From Pilasporangium apinafurcum (taxonomy: Eukaryota > Oomycota > Peronosporomycetes > Pythiales > Pythiaceae), in assembly GCA_001600495.1 (NCBI GenBank), contig BCKE01000038.1, forward strand, positions 43,223 through 107,222: DNA of 64,000 nucleotides. The letters are read 5' to 3'. Shown here in pieces: positions 1 to 9,605 of this stretch (position 1 is the first letter of the stretch; every line of letters starts with the position of its first letter). The position numbers and the translations under genes were made by a program. Below the pieces are notes generated by a model that did not search any database, was not told the origin of the DNA, and saw only the letters and a program-made list of their open reading frames with translations.

Positions 1-211
1 CGCGAACACTTCGCCTGATAAAGCAAAAAAATATCGAAGTCGCCTTCTTCGAGGAGTCCTGCCAGTTTTACTGGTGTTATAGACCCAAGAGGGAGTAGGT
101 GTCTGGTACTTTGGTATCTTTGGCATCTATGAGGATCTCCTTAGGCGTTAGATTTACAATGTCGTAAAAAAAGCAACGTTCGGGCATCTCAGCCCAATGT
201 AAGTTATGGTT

Positions 212-1466
212 CTATGCTGTCGATGTAACAGCACTGTCTGCTGGTGGCAGTCGTGTCTGGCAGCTCAGATACTCTGATCCCCCTCTTCCCTCCAGAGCCT
301 GCCTTGTGAGGCAAGCTGTATTGATTGAAGAGCTGACATCTCGATTTCACAGCCTATGACACTGTTGGCACAGCAATAGACCGTATACAAGTCGGAGTTG
401 TCTGTCTTCGTCACGCTTTTTGGTGTTAGGGTCCAACCTGACACGAAATTTCACGCACTTAGCACCCTCGGCTTGGCAGTGAGCGCACTGACAGCTGGTC
501 TTGAATTCGTCCACGAGATATACTGAGTAGCCGGCTTCCCTCAACAGAGTCTTGAATCTCTTTCCCTTCGTGGGCTCCTTGAGCTTACGATGTTTCTTCT
601 GTTCCCAGGGTGGTCGTGTCCAGTGTGATGTGTCTCGGAATGACGCTGGTCCTCAGAGGGCAGAAGTTACGGATCTTCTTACCAGCCTGCTCAATCACTT
701 CGATCATCCTGAGGGTGCTGGGGGAGTAATCCTGTGGCTTGCACTGCAGGTCGTAATACACCAGATCCTTCTCGTACCTGGTCTTTGCAGGTAGCACTAG
801 GCTCTTCTGCTGCCTCATCCACGAGTGCTAAAAGGAATGCGACTGAAAGGGCTCTGACCCGACGTTCAACAGATCGGTTTTGAACTGCCGGAGAATGGCA
901 CATAACTTGCTGATCGCAGCCTCGCGCTCCCTTTTGGTTCTCCTAGTAGCCCTGATGCGCTCTACTGGGTAGTCCTTCTGCCACACTGTGTTGACATATG
1001 CCTCTACATATTCGACGAAGTACTGCTTGATGTTGGTCTTGAAGACTGTCACCACTTGCACCGAAGCGTAGTCGAGCACAGTGCCCAGGCGAGTGTAGGA
1101 TAACGGTTGGTCTCCTATTGGCAACAGGAGCTCGAAATGCTCGCTGTAGAACGCAGTCAATTTGTCCCGCAGAGCTTTAGCGGTGGTCGAAGACGGTCTA
1201 CCTCTAGCCTTCCACTGACAAACCGTCTTGAACACCGTGGTCACCAGCTCGGCATTCACAGCCGGCGGTGTATCCTTGTGGTGCATCAAGTACAGCCTGA
1301 GAAACAGGAGCGATCGAATGACGATGTGGTTGACCGTTGCCGTTGCCTGACTGATCACCAGCTGCTTCTCCGGAGTCTTGAGGACAGAGGCAAGGGTGGT
1401 CTTGATCATTTTGTAGTATGGTAGGCTAGGGTCGGGGAGGGGGGAGGGCTTGTCCCCGAACTCCAT
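212..1466 (-). pseudogene. Fanzor (eukaryotic TnpB-like) nuclease relic, internally deleted
   Basis: Fanzor proteins are RNA-guided DNA nucleases related to transposon-encoded TnpB. The N-terminal part (about 831-1466) carries an all-helical segment containing IVIRSLLFLRLYLMH. After an in-frame TAG at 828-830 the same frame continues with the Fanzor-type segment PLRTSVIPRHITLDTTTL (about 600-660). The C-terminal part (about 349-580, another frame) has KGKRFKTLLREAGYSVYLVD, then DEFKTS, a CQCAHC...CQQCH zinc ribbon, and a degraded RuvC-III motif NRDVSSSIN that lies beyond a TGA at 347-349. Only about 40 bases separate the middle and C-terminal blocks, so the region that should hold the RuvC-I aspartate (DPG motif) and the following core is missing. 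The gene therefore looks dead. Start chosen at the first ATG (1466). No terminal repeats were seen in bases 1-211. Confidence 0.72.
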
Positions 1467-2179
1467 CTGACTATTTCCCTGTGTTAGATTCTTATTTTCG
1501 ATGGATTTACGCACTGTCAGGGATCTTAGCTACCAGAAAGTACCTGGCCGACCGCTTGGCATTATGTTGGTACTCGGTGCGCTGCCACACGTAGTAGAGC
1601 TTAGTTACTCCTCGAGTCACTGATACCCAGCGCCTCGGTGGAGACAGAGTCTTTTGCCTCGGGAATGAGAGTGTACGAGTAGTAGCGCCTTATAGCAGGT
1701 ATCAGTTCGAAGATCAACATCAACAATCAGGGGCCAGGTCCCCTAGGCATTTGAAATCTTCAACGGTGTAAGTGCACCCGTGGGGAAGTAGACAAGATAG
1801 TGCGAACTCATATACCACAATACAGCAAACTGCACATTGCATTGGCTTTACCTTTCTTCACGATGTCGCTTACTCATAGTTGCACATGGAGTCAATGTGT
1901 CTTGGCATGGATTCTAAGAGCATATCTTATATCTCGGTAGAATCATTCGCCGTGCTGTAAATGAGTTGCGTACAGGTTCCAACGATCGTATCGTACCATT
2001 ACTGCTGAGATGATGATCGGGCGTTGGCACACGTTACTGTTGATCTCACATACATTATCACAAACTGCACGTGGGTTGTTGGCAGTCTATTTCACAGCAA
2101 ATTGTGTCAATGTGGATGGCACTCCATTGAGATTGCTGGCTACAGAAACCTGCCAACAGTGTATGTACTATGGGTCGCT
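1467..2179. other. Intergenic, nothing recognised
   Basis: About 700 bp between the Fanzor relic and the 3' end of the next minus-strand gene. Short open frames on the plus strand (2010-2372) lack any recognisable domain and overlap the terminal exon of the neighbouring gene, so they are not called. No tRNA, repeat or transposon terminus was recognised. Confidence 0.4.
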
Positions 2180-5100
2180 TCAGTCGTCTTCTTTGGTCGA
2201 GTTGATCATGGTTTCTTTGCCTGGAAGCAAAAGGCTCAGTTGCCTTACGGAGCGCAGATTTACCATGGCTCCTACCGACCCCACATCGCTACCAGTTGGC
2301 ACAAATATGCGCGAATCACGTCGATTCAACATTGATATAGAAGAAGTAGAGGATTCTAGCGCTTGGCGTTGAATTTTTTGTCGTTCGACGAGCGAGCGCT
2401 GTTCCGGATCGCTTGCCAGAGTCAACTGAATGCCTTTTTGAACCAATTCTTCCATTTCTTTGCGCTGATTCTCACGTGAGAACAGCTGAAATAAGGGCCG
2501 TTGAAGTGCTTTGGCACTGTAATGTCTTCCCACGAGATTATCCCATGATGCTGCATCTTGGACGATAGCTCGGGCGTCTGCTAGCTTCATCTCTCTATGT
2601 TTCGCGGCGATCATAATAAAAATACGAGAAGATCATGTTCATATCCTTCGTAGAGAAATCTGGGTGAAGACACTTAAACATAGTGCACTTACCTTGTAAA
2701 TGTTGCACAATTAATGTGCTCGTTGTACTCCGCGAGCTTACGAATGTACTCTTTCCGTAGCATGGCCAGGTACTCGTAGAGCAATCGCATCTTGATACTG
2801 ATACCAACAGCCACACAAATTGAAGATAACTTTTGACCATCGAAAAATCACTTACAAAACCTTACCTTTTTGGAATTCGAACGATGTGAAAGACATGCTG
2901 TTGTAGACGCTGCAATTCAATGGGTGTCAGCATTTGCTGCATCGTGGCCAGCTTAACATCCACCTGCTCCAGTTGAAACAATGCTTCCGAATCTTTCCGG
3001 CTGTTTTTACTCGAGCCTACGCCACTGCCTGGTCGTGAGGTCAGCCCAGTGCCAACACTTCCCGCAATCGAGAGCTTGGGTACGATGCGTGACATCGACC
3101 GCTTTCGAATTATAGTTCCAATTGAGTCACGGTCATCCATCGACAGTGGTTGCAATTTTTCTAGCTGCTGGCGTTCATTACGTTGCCGGTCATGGTCCAC
3201 TACATCCCACCACAACGACAAAGCATACACTCGCGCTCGAGTACAATGAACAAAGTTCCTATCAGTATCATAAGAACAGCATAACGAATCAGCCAGTACT
3301 AGCGTCACGAAGTGAACAATCACTTACATGCCAAGTCGTTGTGAACGTATGACATTTCCACGCCATTTGATCATCATACGGTTGAAATTGCGCGTCTCGT
3401 GACTGCCGCTAAAGTGATCGACCATAAATTTACGTAGTACGCCTGCGAGACGACCCTTGCGCCGGCAGCGTACGTTGAGAAACAATTTCCACAGGCATTT
3501 CCGCAGCCACGTATAGATGATGATTGTGTGTTTAGAAGCGTGTTGCCACTTCCACTTCCTCCAGGTCTTTTGAATTGCATGAGCTGCTTTGTTTTGCTGT
3601 TTAGTTGTCATGAGTAGCTGCTTCATGTGATAAAGCTGGAAATACCATCGCTTTGAGATCAGGATGAAAAAGATCGCCAGGAGCCATATCTTGCGCCGCC
3701 GATACCCTACTGTCATGGCCAACTCTTCAGCTGAGAATGGTCGTTTCTTGGGTTCTATGCGTTTTTTATACAGAATTAACTTAGTGTGCGCGCGTTGCTC
3801 TTCCTGTTGGATTAGTAACTCGCGCTGCTGCTTGGCACGTTCCAGTCGCTGTTCTGTGTCTTTCTTTCTAGTCCACAATGGAAGCATGCAACACACAGAC
3901 ACCGGGTGATAAATATTAAGAATATCAGAAAAAAATATGTGCTGTTAGCCTACCGTTGGTCTAGAATCCCTGCAGTGCGCGGACTTATGACACGCTGCTT
4001 ATTCTCTCGAATTTTCTAAAGTGGCAATACCAACCAGGAAGAATGAGTCTTCACGTCAAGGAAAAGGAACAATTCCCATAGTCATAGATCTACTCACATC
4101 GGCTGTTTTGTATTTCTGGTACATTCACAAGAAACAAACAAGTCATTTAGTCCTCGTCACGCAAGATGAAGCGATGGAATGAATGAAATACATACGTGTC
4201 GACGTTCTTGTTGGGCTTTTTTCACGTTTTCCTAATGAGAGGCAGTACAGACGTATGACATAAATGATCATGCTGCCACTTACCCAATGTGAGAAGCTAC
4301 AACCAACCTCAAAAGCTGTCCATCGCGCTGGATCTGTTCGTAATTCTGCGAGCAACTTGTTGATTCTAAAAGCAAAAGAGGCAGAGTGAGCTTCAATTCG
4401 AACATAGATACTACTATCGTGCACATTGGGACAGCACCTGTCATCCGATCGAGGAATAGAAGCTGTTCTTGGAGACATCGGTGGTGACGTGGTGCCGACT
4501 AGTGGACTTGTGTATGGCCGCTGCGTTTGAGAAGCCAAACTACAGCTTCTTTTAGAAATAGACGTCCTCTTTGGTGAGAGGCGAACCGTATTGGGCTTTC
4601 GTGATGATGTCATCACGAGCGACGCTAAAGCAGCTTCTCTGATATGATCCAAAACAACGTCATAAAAATTTGTCGCTTAACGCGCTAGATAGGGATGTGA
4701 GATATGCTTACAGCGCATCAGGGTAATTTGACTCTTCGGACTCGGATGAAATTGCTTCCCATTCTCCTGTGATCCTCGCATTCCTTTCGAACAAGCAGGG
4801 TAGGATAAAATTGCTTGGTGTGGTCCATTCTGATGCAGCCTCCTGAGTAATAAACATAAAATAAAGATGAAACTTACGTGGTCCAGGACGATGGTAGTAC
4901 TGATTGTCGGATGCATTCCAAGATATGCTCTCGTGGCAGTCCCCATAAAAAGAGAGGTGAAGCCGTTTCATCGTCATCCGGAAGTGCTAATTGTGACAAG
5001 ACGCGTCCACGTCCATCATCTCGGAGTACCTTCGTGCGATCCACACAATCGACCTCCACGAAATTTTGTTTTGGTTTGTGGAATAACTTTCGCCATTGCC

Positions 5101-5811
5101 TCTCGCTATTGGTTTCATCAAGATGAGGAGGAACAGCCGCAATGGTTGAAAATGTTGTGGGACCCATAAGATTGGCTCGTCCTTGAGTGAGACTACAATG
5201 ACGTTGACGAGGAGATTGGAGGCTTCGTGATTCAATTGATGTTTCCGGGGGACATATCGATCGGGGTGAGAAAATTGAGCCAAATGGTCTACGTCTTGGA
5301 CTCCCTGGGTGAAGTTTCGTCGGAGTGAAGTGGTTGTTGTTGCTCTTCTCAACACTTCGCGGAGACGCTCGTGTGGGCAACTGGATAACCGTGTCCTTTG
5401 CCAAGTCAGCATTTGCGATTTGCTGGACCATCCATCCTTCTAAGCGTTCGCACTGCATCTTCTGATTACTTGTGATCAAGATTCACACGAATGAATCGAG
5501 AGGTTTCGCCATCAACATCACTTGTAACTGCGAAAAGATAGACGACTATACAGTGGTCAGAATGAAAAAGACTAAAAATACACTCTTTACTCAAAGTGAA
5601 ATGACAAGGATCATGTCCACTTATACCGTCTATGAGCATTTCAAGTTCACTTTCTTTCCTCGACAAAACCTCGCACCAATTCAATAGACGACTCAAGTGA
5701 CGCGATGTTCTGAGCAAAATGTGTTTCTAATATAGTCAATATGTGGCAAATATCGATTAAAAAGAACTCACTCCTGACGTATACTTCTGTTTCATCATCT
5801 TTCTTTGTCAT
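2180..5811 (-). CDS. Intron-rich coiled-coil protein with IQ motif, unknown function
   Basis: Not recognised as a named family. About a dozen short exons with GT...AG introns can be joined. Exon 1 starts at ATG 5811 (MTKKDDETEVYV). A Ser/Pro/Arg-rich N-terminal region is encoded at about 4890-5475. A short exon (about 4200-4236) encodes ENVKKAQQERRH. An 18-nt exon (4098-4115) encodes KYKTAD. A large exon (3324-3870) is rich in Lys/Arg and Gln with a coiled-coil start (EQRLERAKQQRELLIQQEEQ) and an IQ-like calmodulin-binding motif, AAHAIQKTWRKWKWQH. The 3' exons (2862-3250, about 2700-2800, 2180-2600) encode more helical, charged sequence and end in TAA/TAG-bounded NSTKEDD. IQ motifs in coiled coils often mark cytoskeletal or ciliary proteins, but that is only inference. 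The exon joins at about 5480-5720 are uncertain. Confidence 0.6.
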
Positions 5812-5990
5812 TCTCTCTTTTTCTTGCGCCGAGGCTGTCGAGCTTGCTCCTTAATCGCTTTGAATTTGTGTGTGATGGTATTGGTGTCTGTCTTGTCTAG
5901 AAAGAAAAACGAATGGATTGGAGGGCCATCGGCAACAACGCGGGCAGGATTGATAACTTTTCTACATTTTGTTCTTCTCCTTTTTTTTCT

Positions 5991-7218
5991 TTAGTCCGTC
6001 AACCCCATGTTCACTTCGCCGTTGAAAATCGCTGCAGCCGCGGCAAAGCGCTCCGCCTGTTGTTGTTGAAGCTCGGTCATCGCCATCAAGAATGCCGGTT
6101 CCTGTTGGTACTGCATCATCGCCGCTTGCAGGACTTCACGCGTCAGACCGTGCTTGGCATGGATCTCTGCAGATAGGTTATCGGCGCGCTTCACATATCT
6201 GTTATATATAAATATACATATTAACACCATGTGCATAAGTACCAGTGATCAATACAATTGCAGCATGCAGGAAGTGGATACGGTGCATACCGTTGATTAA
6301 TCGCTTCTTCCTTGTTCTCAGGGTCCAGTTCCTTGACTTCTAGGCATACTTCCTCCATCGCCACGTTCAATGATTCCATCGTTTCTTGCATAATCTCAAT
6401 GAACTACACCATAAAAAATCACCATGATGGTAATCAGTAAGAACAAAGGCAAGCGGCAAACTAAGGAAAGGAACAAAAGTGTACCTTGGTAAGCGTCAAA
6501 TCCGCTGGCACTTCAACGTCGCTGAAGCCACCACCGGTCATGACACGGTATAGCTCCTGCAGCTTGGCCACAGCATTGGCAACATCTTTATCCTCTTCTT
6601 CGTCAAAATACTCGGTGGCAATCTTGACTTCTTCTTCCGTGGTTTGGAATTTCGCGTACACTTGCGATTCAATGGCCTTCATGGCTTCTTCAAACTGACC
6701 CATCAAATATGACGCTAATTGGTCCTCAGGCAGCGATCGTCCGTTCTGCGACGATTCCTGGCGGATCTTAGCCTCCAACTTGGCCAATTGCATCTGCATA
6801 TATCAAAAAGACACATAAAACAAAAATGCACAGGGATTAGTCGACATAAACACCAAAAGCAAGAGAAAACAGGAAAGTAAGTCCCCTCCACGTACCACAA
6901 CTTGGCCCATTTGCGTGCAAATCGTCTCCAAAATGCTCAATAACTGCTCCTTGTGCAGGTTCGGCACCTCACGTACGATATCTTCGCTCTTCTTATCCTT
7001 CTTTCCGCTCTACGCAAATTTACACAGCAAAAATACCCAAGGGTAAGACAAGGTTCATCATTATCATCATCATCTGCACTACCACCGAAACACAGAAAGA
7101 GAGACTACAACGTACGTTCTTCTTGCTGCTGGAGCGCGTGAGTGTGAAGAGCAGCACGGCGGCGGCAATCACAGACACAGCGCCGATGACTACGACAGGT
7201 TTGCTCACTTGCACCATC
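5991..7218 (-). CDS. Small membrane-anchored helical protein, unknown function
   Basis: Four exons on the minus strand. Exon 1 (7116-7218) begins MVQVSKPVVVIGAVSVIAAA and encodes one N-terminal hydrophobic segment (residues about 8-26) followed by a basic SSSKKN stretch, then a GTACGT donor. The next exon (about 6905-7010) encodes SGKKDKKSEDIVREVPNLHK. The large exon (about 6485-6795) encodes an acidic, helical stretch rich in Gln, Glu and Ala, and the last exon (5991-about 6200) is Ala/Gln-rich, ending EVNMGLTD. This is the layout of a tail-out single-pass protein with a coiled, acidic soluble part. I do not recognise the family. Its start lies about 300 bp from the divergent start at 7519, so the two genes probably share an upstream region; that gene also encodes a small N-terminally anchored helical protein. 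Confidence 0.65.
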
Positions 7219-7518
7219 TTCGTTCTTCTTACGTCTGTTGCTTCTCTTGACGGGCGGGAGGGTTTGTTTATGTGGCGAAGGTAGTGTAAGGAGACCCAAC
7301 TGCTGCTCTCCACCAAAGAAGACACCACTCTACCCGCGCAATCGACCAACACTCCTTCACTCTACTCTCAACAGAGGATCTCCAGACAAGAGAAAAAAAC
7401 CTCGTGCAGGTCCCGAATTGACAACGTATATCACGAGGGACGGTAGGTTCCGAATTTTGGATACTTATTTAGCTTTTCATTGCTCACAAAATAGAATCAG
7501 AAGAGAAGAGCATCAAAG

Positions 7519-8146
7519 ATGACGACGGAATGCCAGGACGCGTATTGGAAAGGATTGATGCATGGCATGATCCTGCTGGTACCCTTGCTGGGATTTCTGT
7601 ATCGCAAGTGGAAGAGGAGTGAAGCAGCAGTGAGAGAGGCAGAGTTGAACGATCCGAAGAAACCGGAATTGGGGTAAGTGTGTTCTCATGAAGTAGTGCG
7701 ATTGATTCATGGCATGTCCGATGATTGATGTTTTGTTCTCTGTTTTTGTTTGTTTCCTATAGAACGTACGTATATACATATGATTATCGATGCATATTAT
7801 TTGCTTTGTTGATGCTCCGTGCACGATTTAATGCTAACCATCCATGTATACTACATACAGGTCGTTTTTAAATGAGCTCTTTGCGTATGAAGTGGTGTTA
7901 GTCGCAGGTGCGGAAATGAAAGCTGTGAAGGATCAACTGAAGGAAGCCGAAGATCAAGGCAATATGAAAAAAGTGGCTGCGATAAAGGAGCGGCTAGTCG
8001 ATATCGCCAGCGTGTTGGAAAAGAAATTGCAGAGCATCATTCCAATCGTCCAATTTCTCATGGAACAAAGCGTCAATTGCCTCAAGGCTTACAATGAAAA
8101 TGTAGACGCTTCTGATAACAGTGAAGAGTGCAAGAAGGATAAGTAG
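7519..8146 (+). CDS. Small N-terminally anchored helical protein, unknown function
   Basis: Exon 1 (7519-7673) starts MTTECQDAYWKGLMHGMILL, with a hydrophobic segment at residues about 12-28 followed by a basic patch (YRKWKR), suggesting a single membrane anchor. It ends at a GTAAGT donor. The main exon (7861-8146) encodes SFLNELFAYEVVLVAGAEMK and a charged helical segment (KDQLKEAEDQGNMKKVAAIK), ending in a Lys/Asp-rich tail and TAG. The intervening 187 bp can be spliced as one intron. Alternatively it holds two canonical introns around a 3-nt exon AAC at about 7764-7766. Both choices keep the frame, giving Gly-Ser or Gly-Thr-Ser at the join. The family is not recognised. Confidence 0.6.
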
Positions 8147-8246
8147 ATGAATAGAGAGCGCTAAGATTTTGATAGTAGGACACCATAGATAAAAGATGAC
8201 AACAAAAATAAAGAATAGAACAGAGTCTCGATCTATTGATTGCCCA

Positions 8247-8331
8247 AGGTCGACACCTACGCACCGTAGCGTCGCCCAACGCTTTCCCTGAACAACCAAC
8301 GTGAAGAGGTCGACACCTACGCACCGTAGCG
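8247..8331. repeat. 25-bp direct repeat pair in 3' intergenic space
   Basis: The 25-mer beginning AGGTCGACACCTACGCACCG occurs exactly at 8247-8271 and 8307-8331, 60 bp apart. It contains a small hairpin (CTACG-CAC-CGTAG). It lies between the convergent ends of the 7519-8146 gene and RPS2, so it may be transcribed in one or both 3' UTRs. Function unknown. Confidence 0.75.
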
Positions 8332-8398
8332 CTCGTTCATCACGCTTTCCTCTTCCTAATCATAAAACTCTGCCGAATGGTCTCAAAACAGAGAGATT

Positions 8399-9184
8399 TT
8401 ACTTCTTCAAGGCGGTCTTGGCGAGGAAGTCGGTGTGTTCCTGGTAAGGAGAGGCCGAGAACGAGTGCTGTTCCCAGAGGTCTGGGGTCAAGTACGCGTA
8501 GGTGGCACGCAAGGCATAGAAAGTGGCCTTGACGAAGTTACCCAAGGTACGCGTGTGACCGCGGGCCGAGGTGTAGCAATCTTCAATACCAGCCATACCC
8601 AAGAGCTTCTTAGGGGCAGGGGCGGCACACAAACCAGTACCACGAGGAGCAGGGATCAAACGCACACGGACCGAACCGCACTTGCCCGTCACCTTGTTTG
8701 GCACGGTGTGGGGAAGACCGACCATACGGCCCCAGTAACCACGACGCACAGGCACAAGCGAGATCTTGGCAAGGATGATGGCACCACGGATAGCAGTGGC
8801 GACTTCCTTGGCGCACTTGACACCGAGACCGATGTGGCCGTTGCTGTCACCGACGGCGACGAAAGCCTTGAAACGCGTACGCTGACCGGCGGTGGTCTGC
8901 TTTTGCACAGGCATGATCTTCATGACTTCATCCTTGAGCGACGCTTCCAAGAAGTGGTTGACAATTTCGCACTCCTTGATTGGGAGCGAAAAGAGGTAGA
9001 TCTCCTCCAACGAGTTGATCTTGCCTTCCTTTACCAGACGACCAAGCTTGGTCACTGGCACCCACTCCTTCGATTCTTCACGACCACCACGACGGGCACC
9101 GCGAGCACCACGGCCACCACGGCCACCGCGGCCACGACCGCGTCCGAAACCTCCACGTTCTCCAGCTGGGGCAGCGTCAGCCAT
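8399..9184 (-). CDS. RPS2: 40S ribosomal protein S2 (uS5)
   Basis: A single uninterrupted 261-residue frame. It encodes the uS5 protein of the small ribosomal subunit, located near the mRNA entry channel and important for decoding fidelity. The N-terminus has the family's Arg/Gly-rich tail (residues about 10-38, repeated GRGRGG/GGRGG). Next comes the S5 double-stranded-RNA-like domain, with [20 protein letters not shown] and [20 protein letters not shown], then the C-terminal domain with [20 protein letters not shown] and [19 protein letters not shown]. Length and all blocks match eukaryotic RPS2. The start was set at ATG 9184 ([12 protein letters not shown]) rather than the longer open frame to 9280, because the extension has no family similarity and would overlap the promoter element. 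It lies convergent to the gene ending at 8146. The frames on its plus strand are shadows. Confidence 0.97.
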   Translation of the reverse strand: MADAAPAGERGGFGRGRGRGGRGGRGARGARRGGREESKEWVPVTKLGRLVKEGKINSLEEIYLFSLPIKECEIVNHFLEASLKDEVMKIMPVQKQTTAGQRTRFKAFVAVGDSNGHIGLGVKCAKEVATAIRGAIILAKISLVPVRRGYWGRMVGLPHTVPNKVTGKCGSVRVRLIPAPRGTGLCAAPAPKKLLGMAGIEDCYTSARGHTRTLGNFVKATFYALRATYAYLTPDLWEQHSFSASPYQEHTDFLAKTALKK

Positions 9185-9226
9185 TGCTTTACTTTTTCTG
9201 TTCTTTGACACGGGGCGAATTGAACG

Positions 9227-9234
9227 AATGAGGC
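9227..9234 (-). promoter_or_regulatory. Candidate oomycete initiator of RPS2
   Basis: Read on the minus strand this is TTCAATTC, matching the oomycete Inr consensus YTCANTYY, 43 bp upstream of the RPS2 ATG. A second near match (CTCATTCG) lies just before it. Motif match only. Confidence 0.45.
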
Positions 9235-9605
9235 GCGATGCAATGGAGCTTAAAAACAAACCCCAAGGTTTCTCCACCACTCAACAAAAAGGTTGCACGA
9301 ATGTATGAAACAATGGGACATCTAAGCATTGCAAAACATGAAGGTTGCACGAAGAGAAAAAAGATCTTTTATTCAGTGTGTTACAGTATATTTGTCCTAC
9401 CATTTCTAATTGGTAAAAAAATGCATTGTTTGCGTGGCTCGATTACCAACATTCTGAGCAAGCATGTTTGTACCATAACTGATAAATAAGTTATAATTGT
9501 TAATTGTTGGAAAATGTAGTAATTGTAAGCTGTGGTGAGAGGAATTCGCCTTCACACTCTAGGAGAGAGAAGGAAGGGGAAGGAGGAAGCAACGGGACGG
9601 GAAGG

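Noticed and set aside
2010-2372. 120-codon plus-strand frame
   Set aside because: It overlaps the terminal exon of the minus-strand coiled-coil gene, has no domain, and composition is not protein-like.
8247-8331. CRISPR-like array
   Set aside because: Only two repeats, no further units, and the genome is eukaryotic.
8435-9208. 257-codon plus-strand frame across the RPS2 locus
   Set aside because: It is the antisense shadow of the highly biased RPS2 coding sequence; its product is Thr-rich low complexity without a domain.
9015-9308. Pro/Arg-rich plus-strand frame near the RPS2 start
   Set aside because: It is the complement of the Arg/Gly-rich tail of RPS2.
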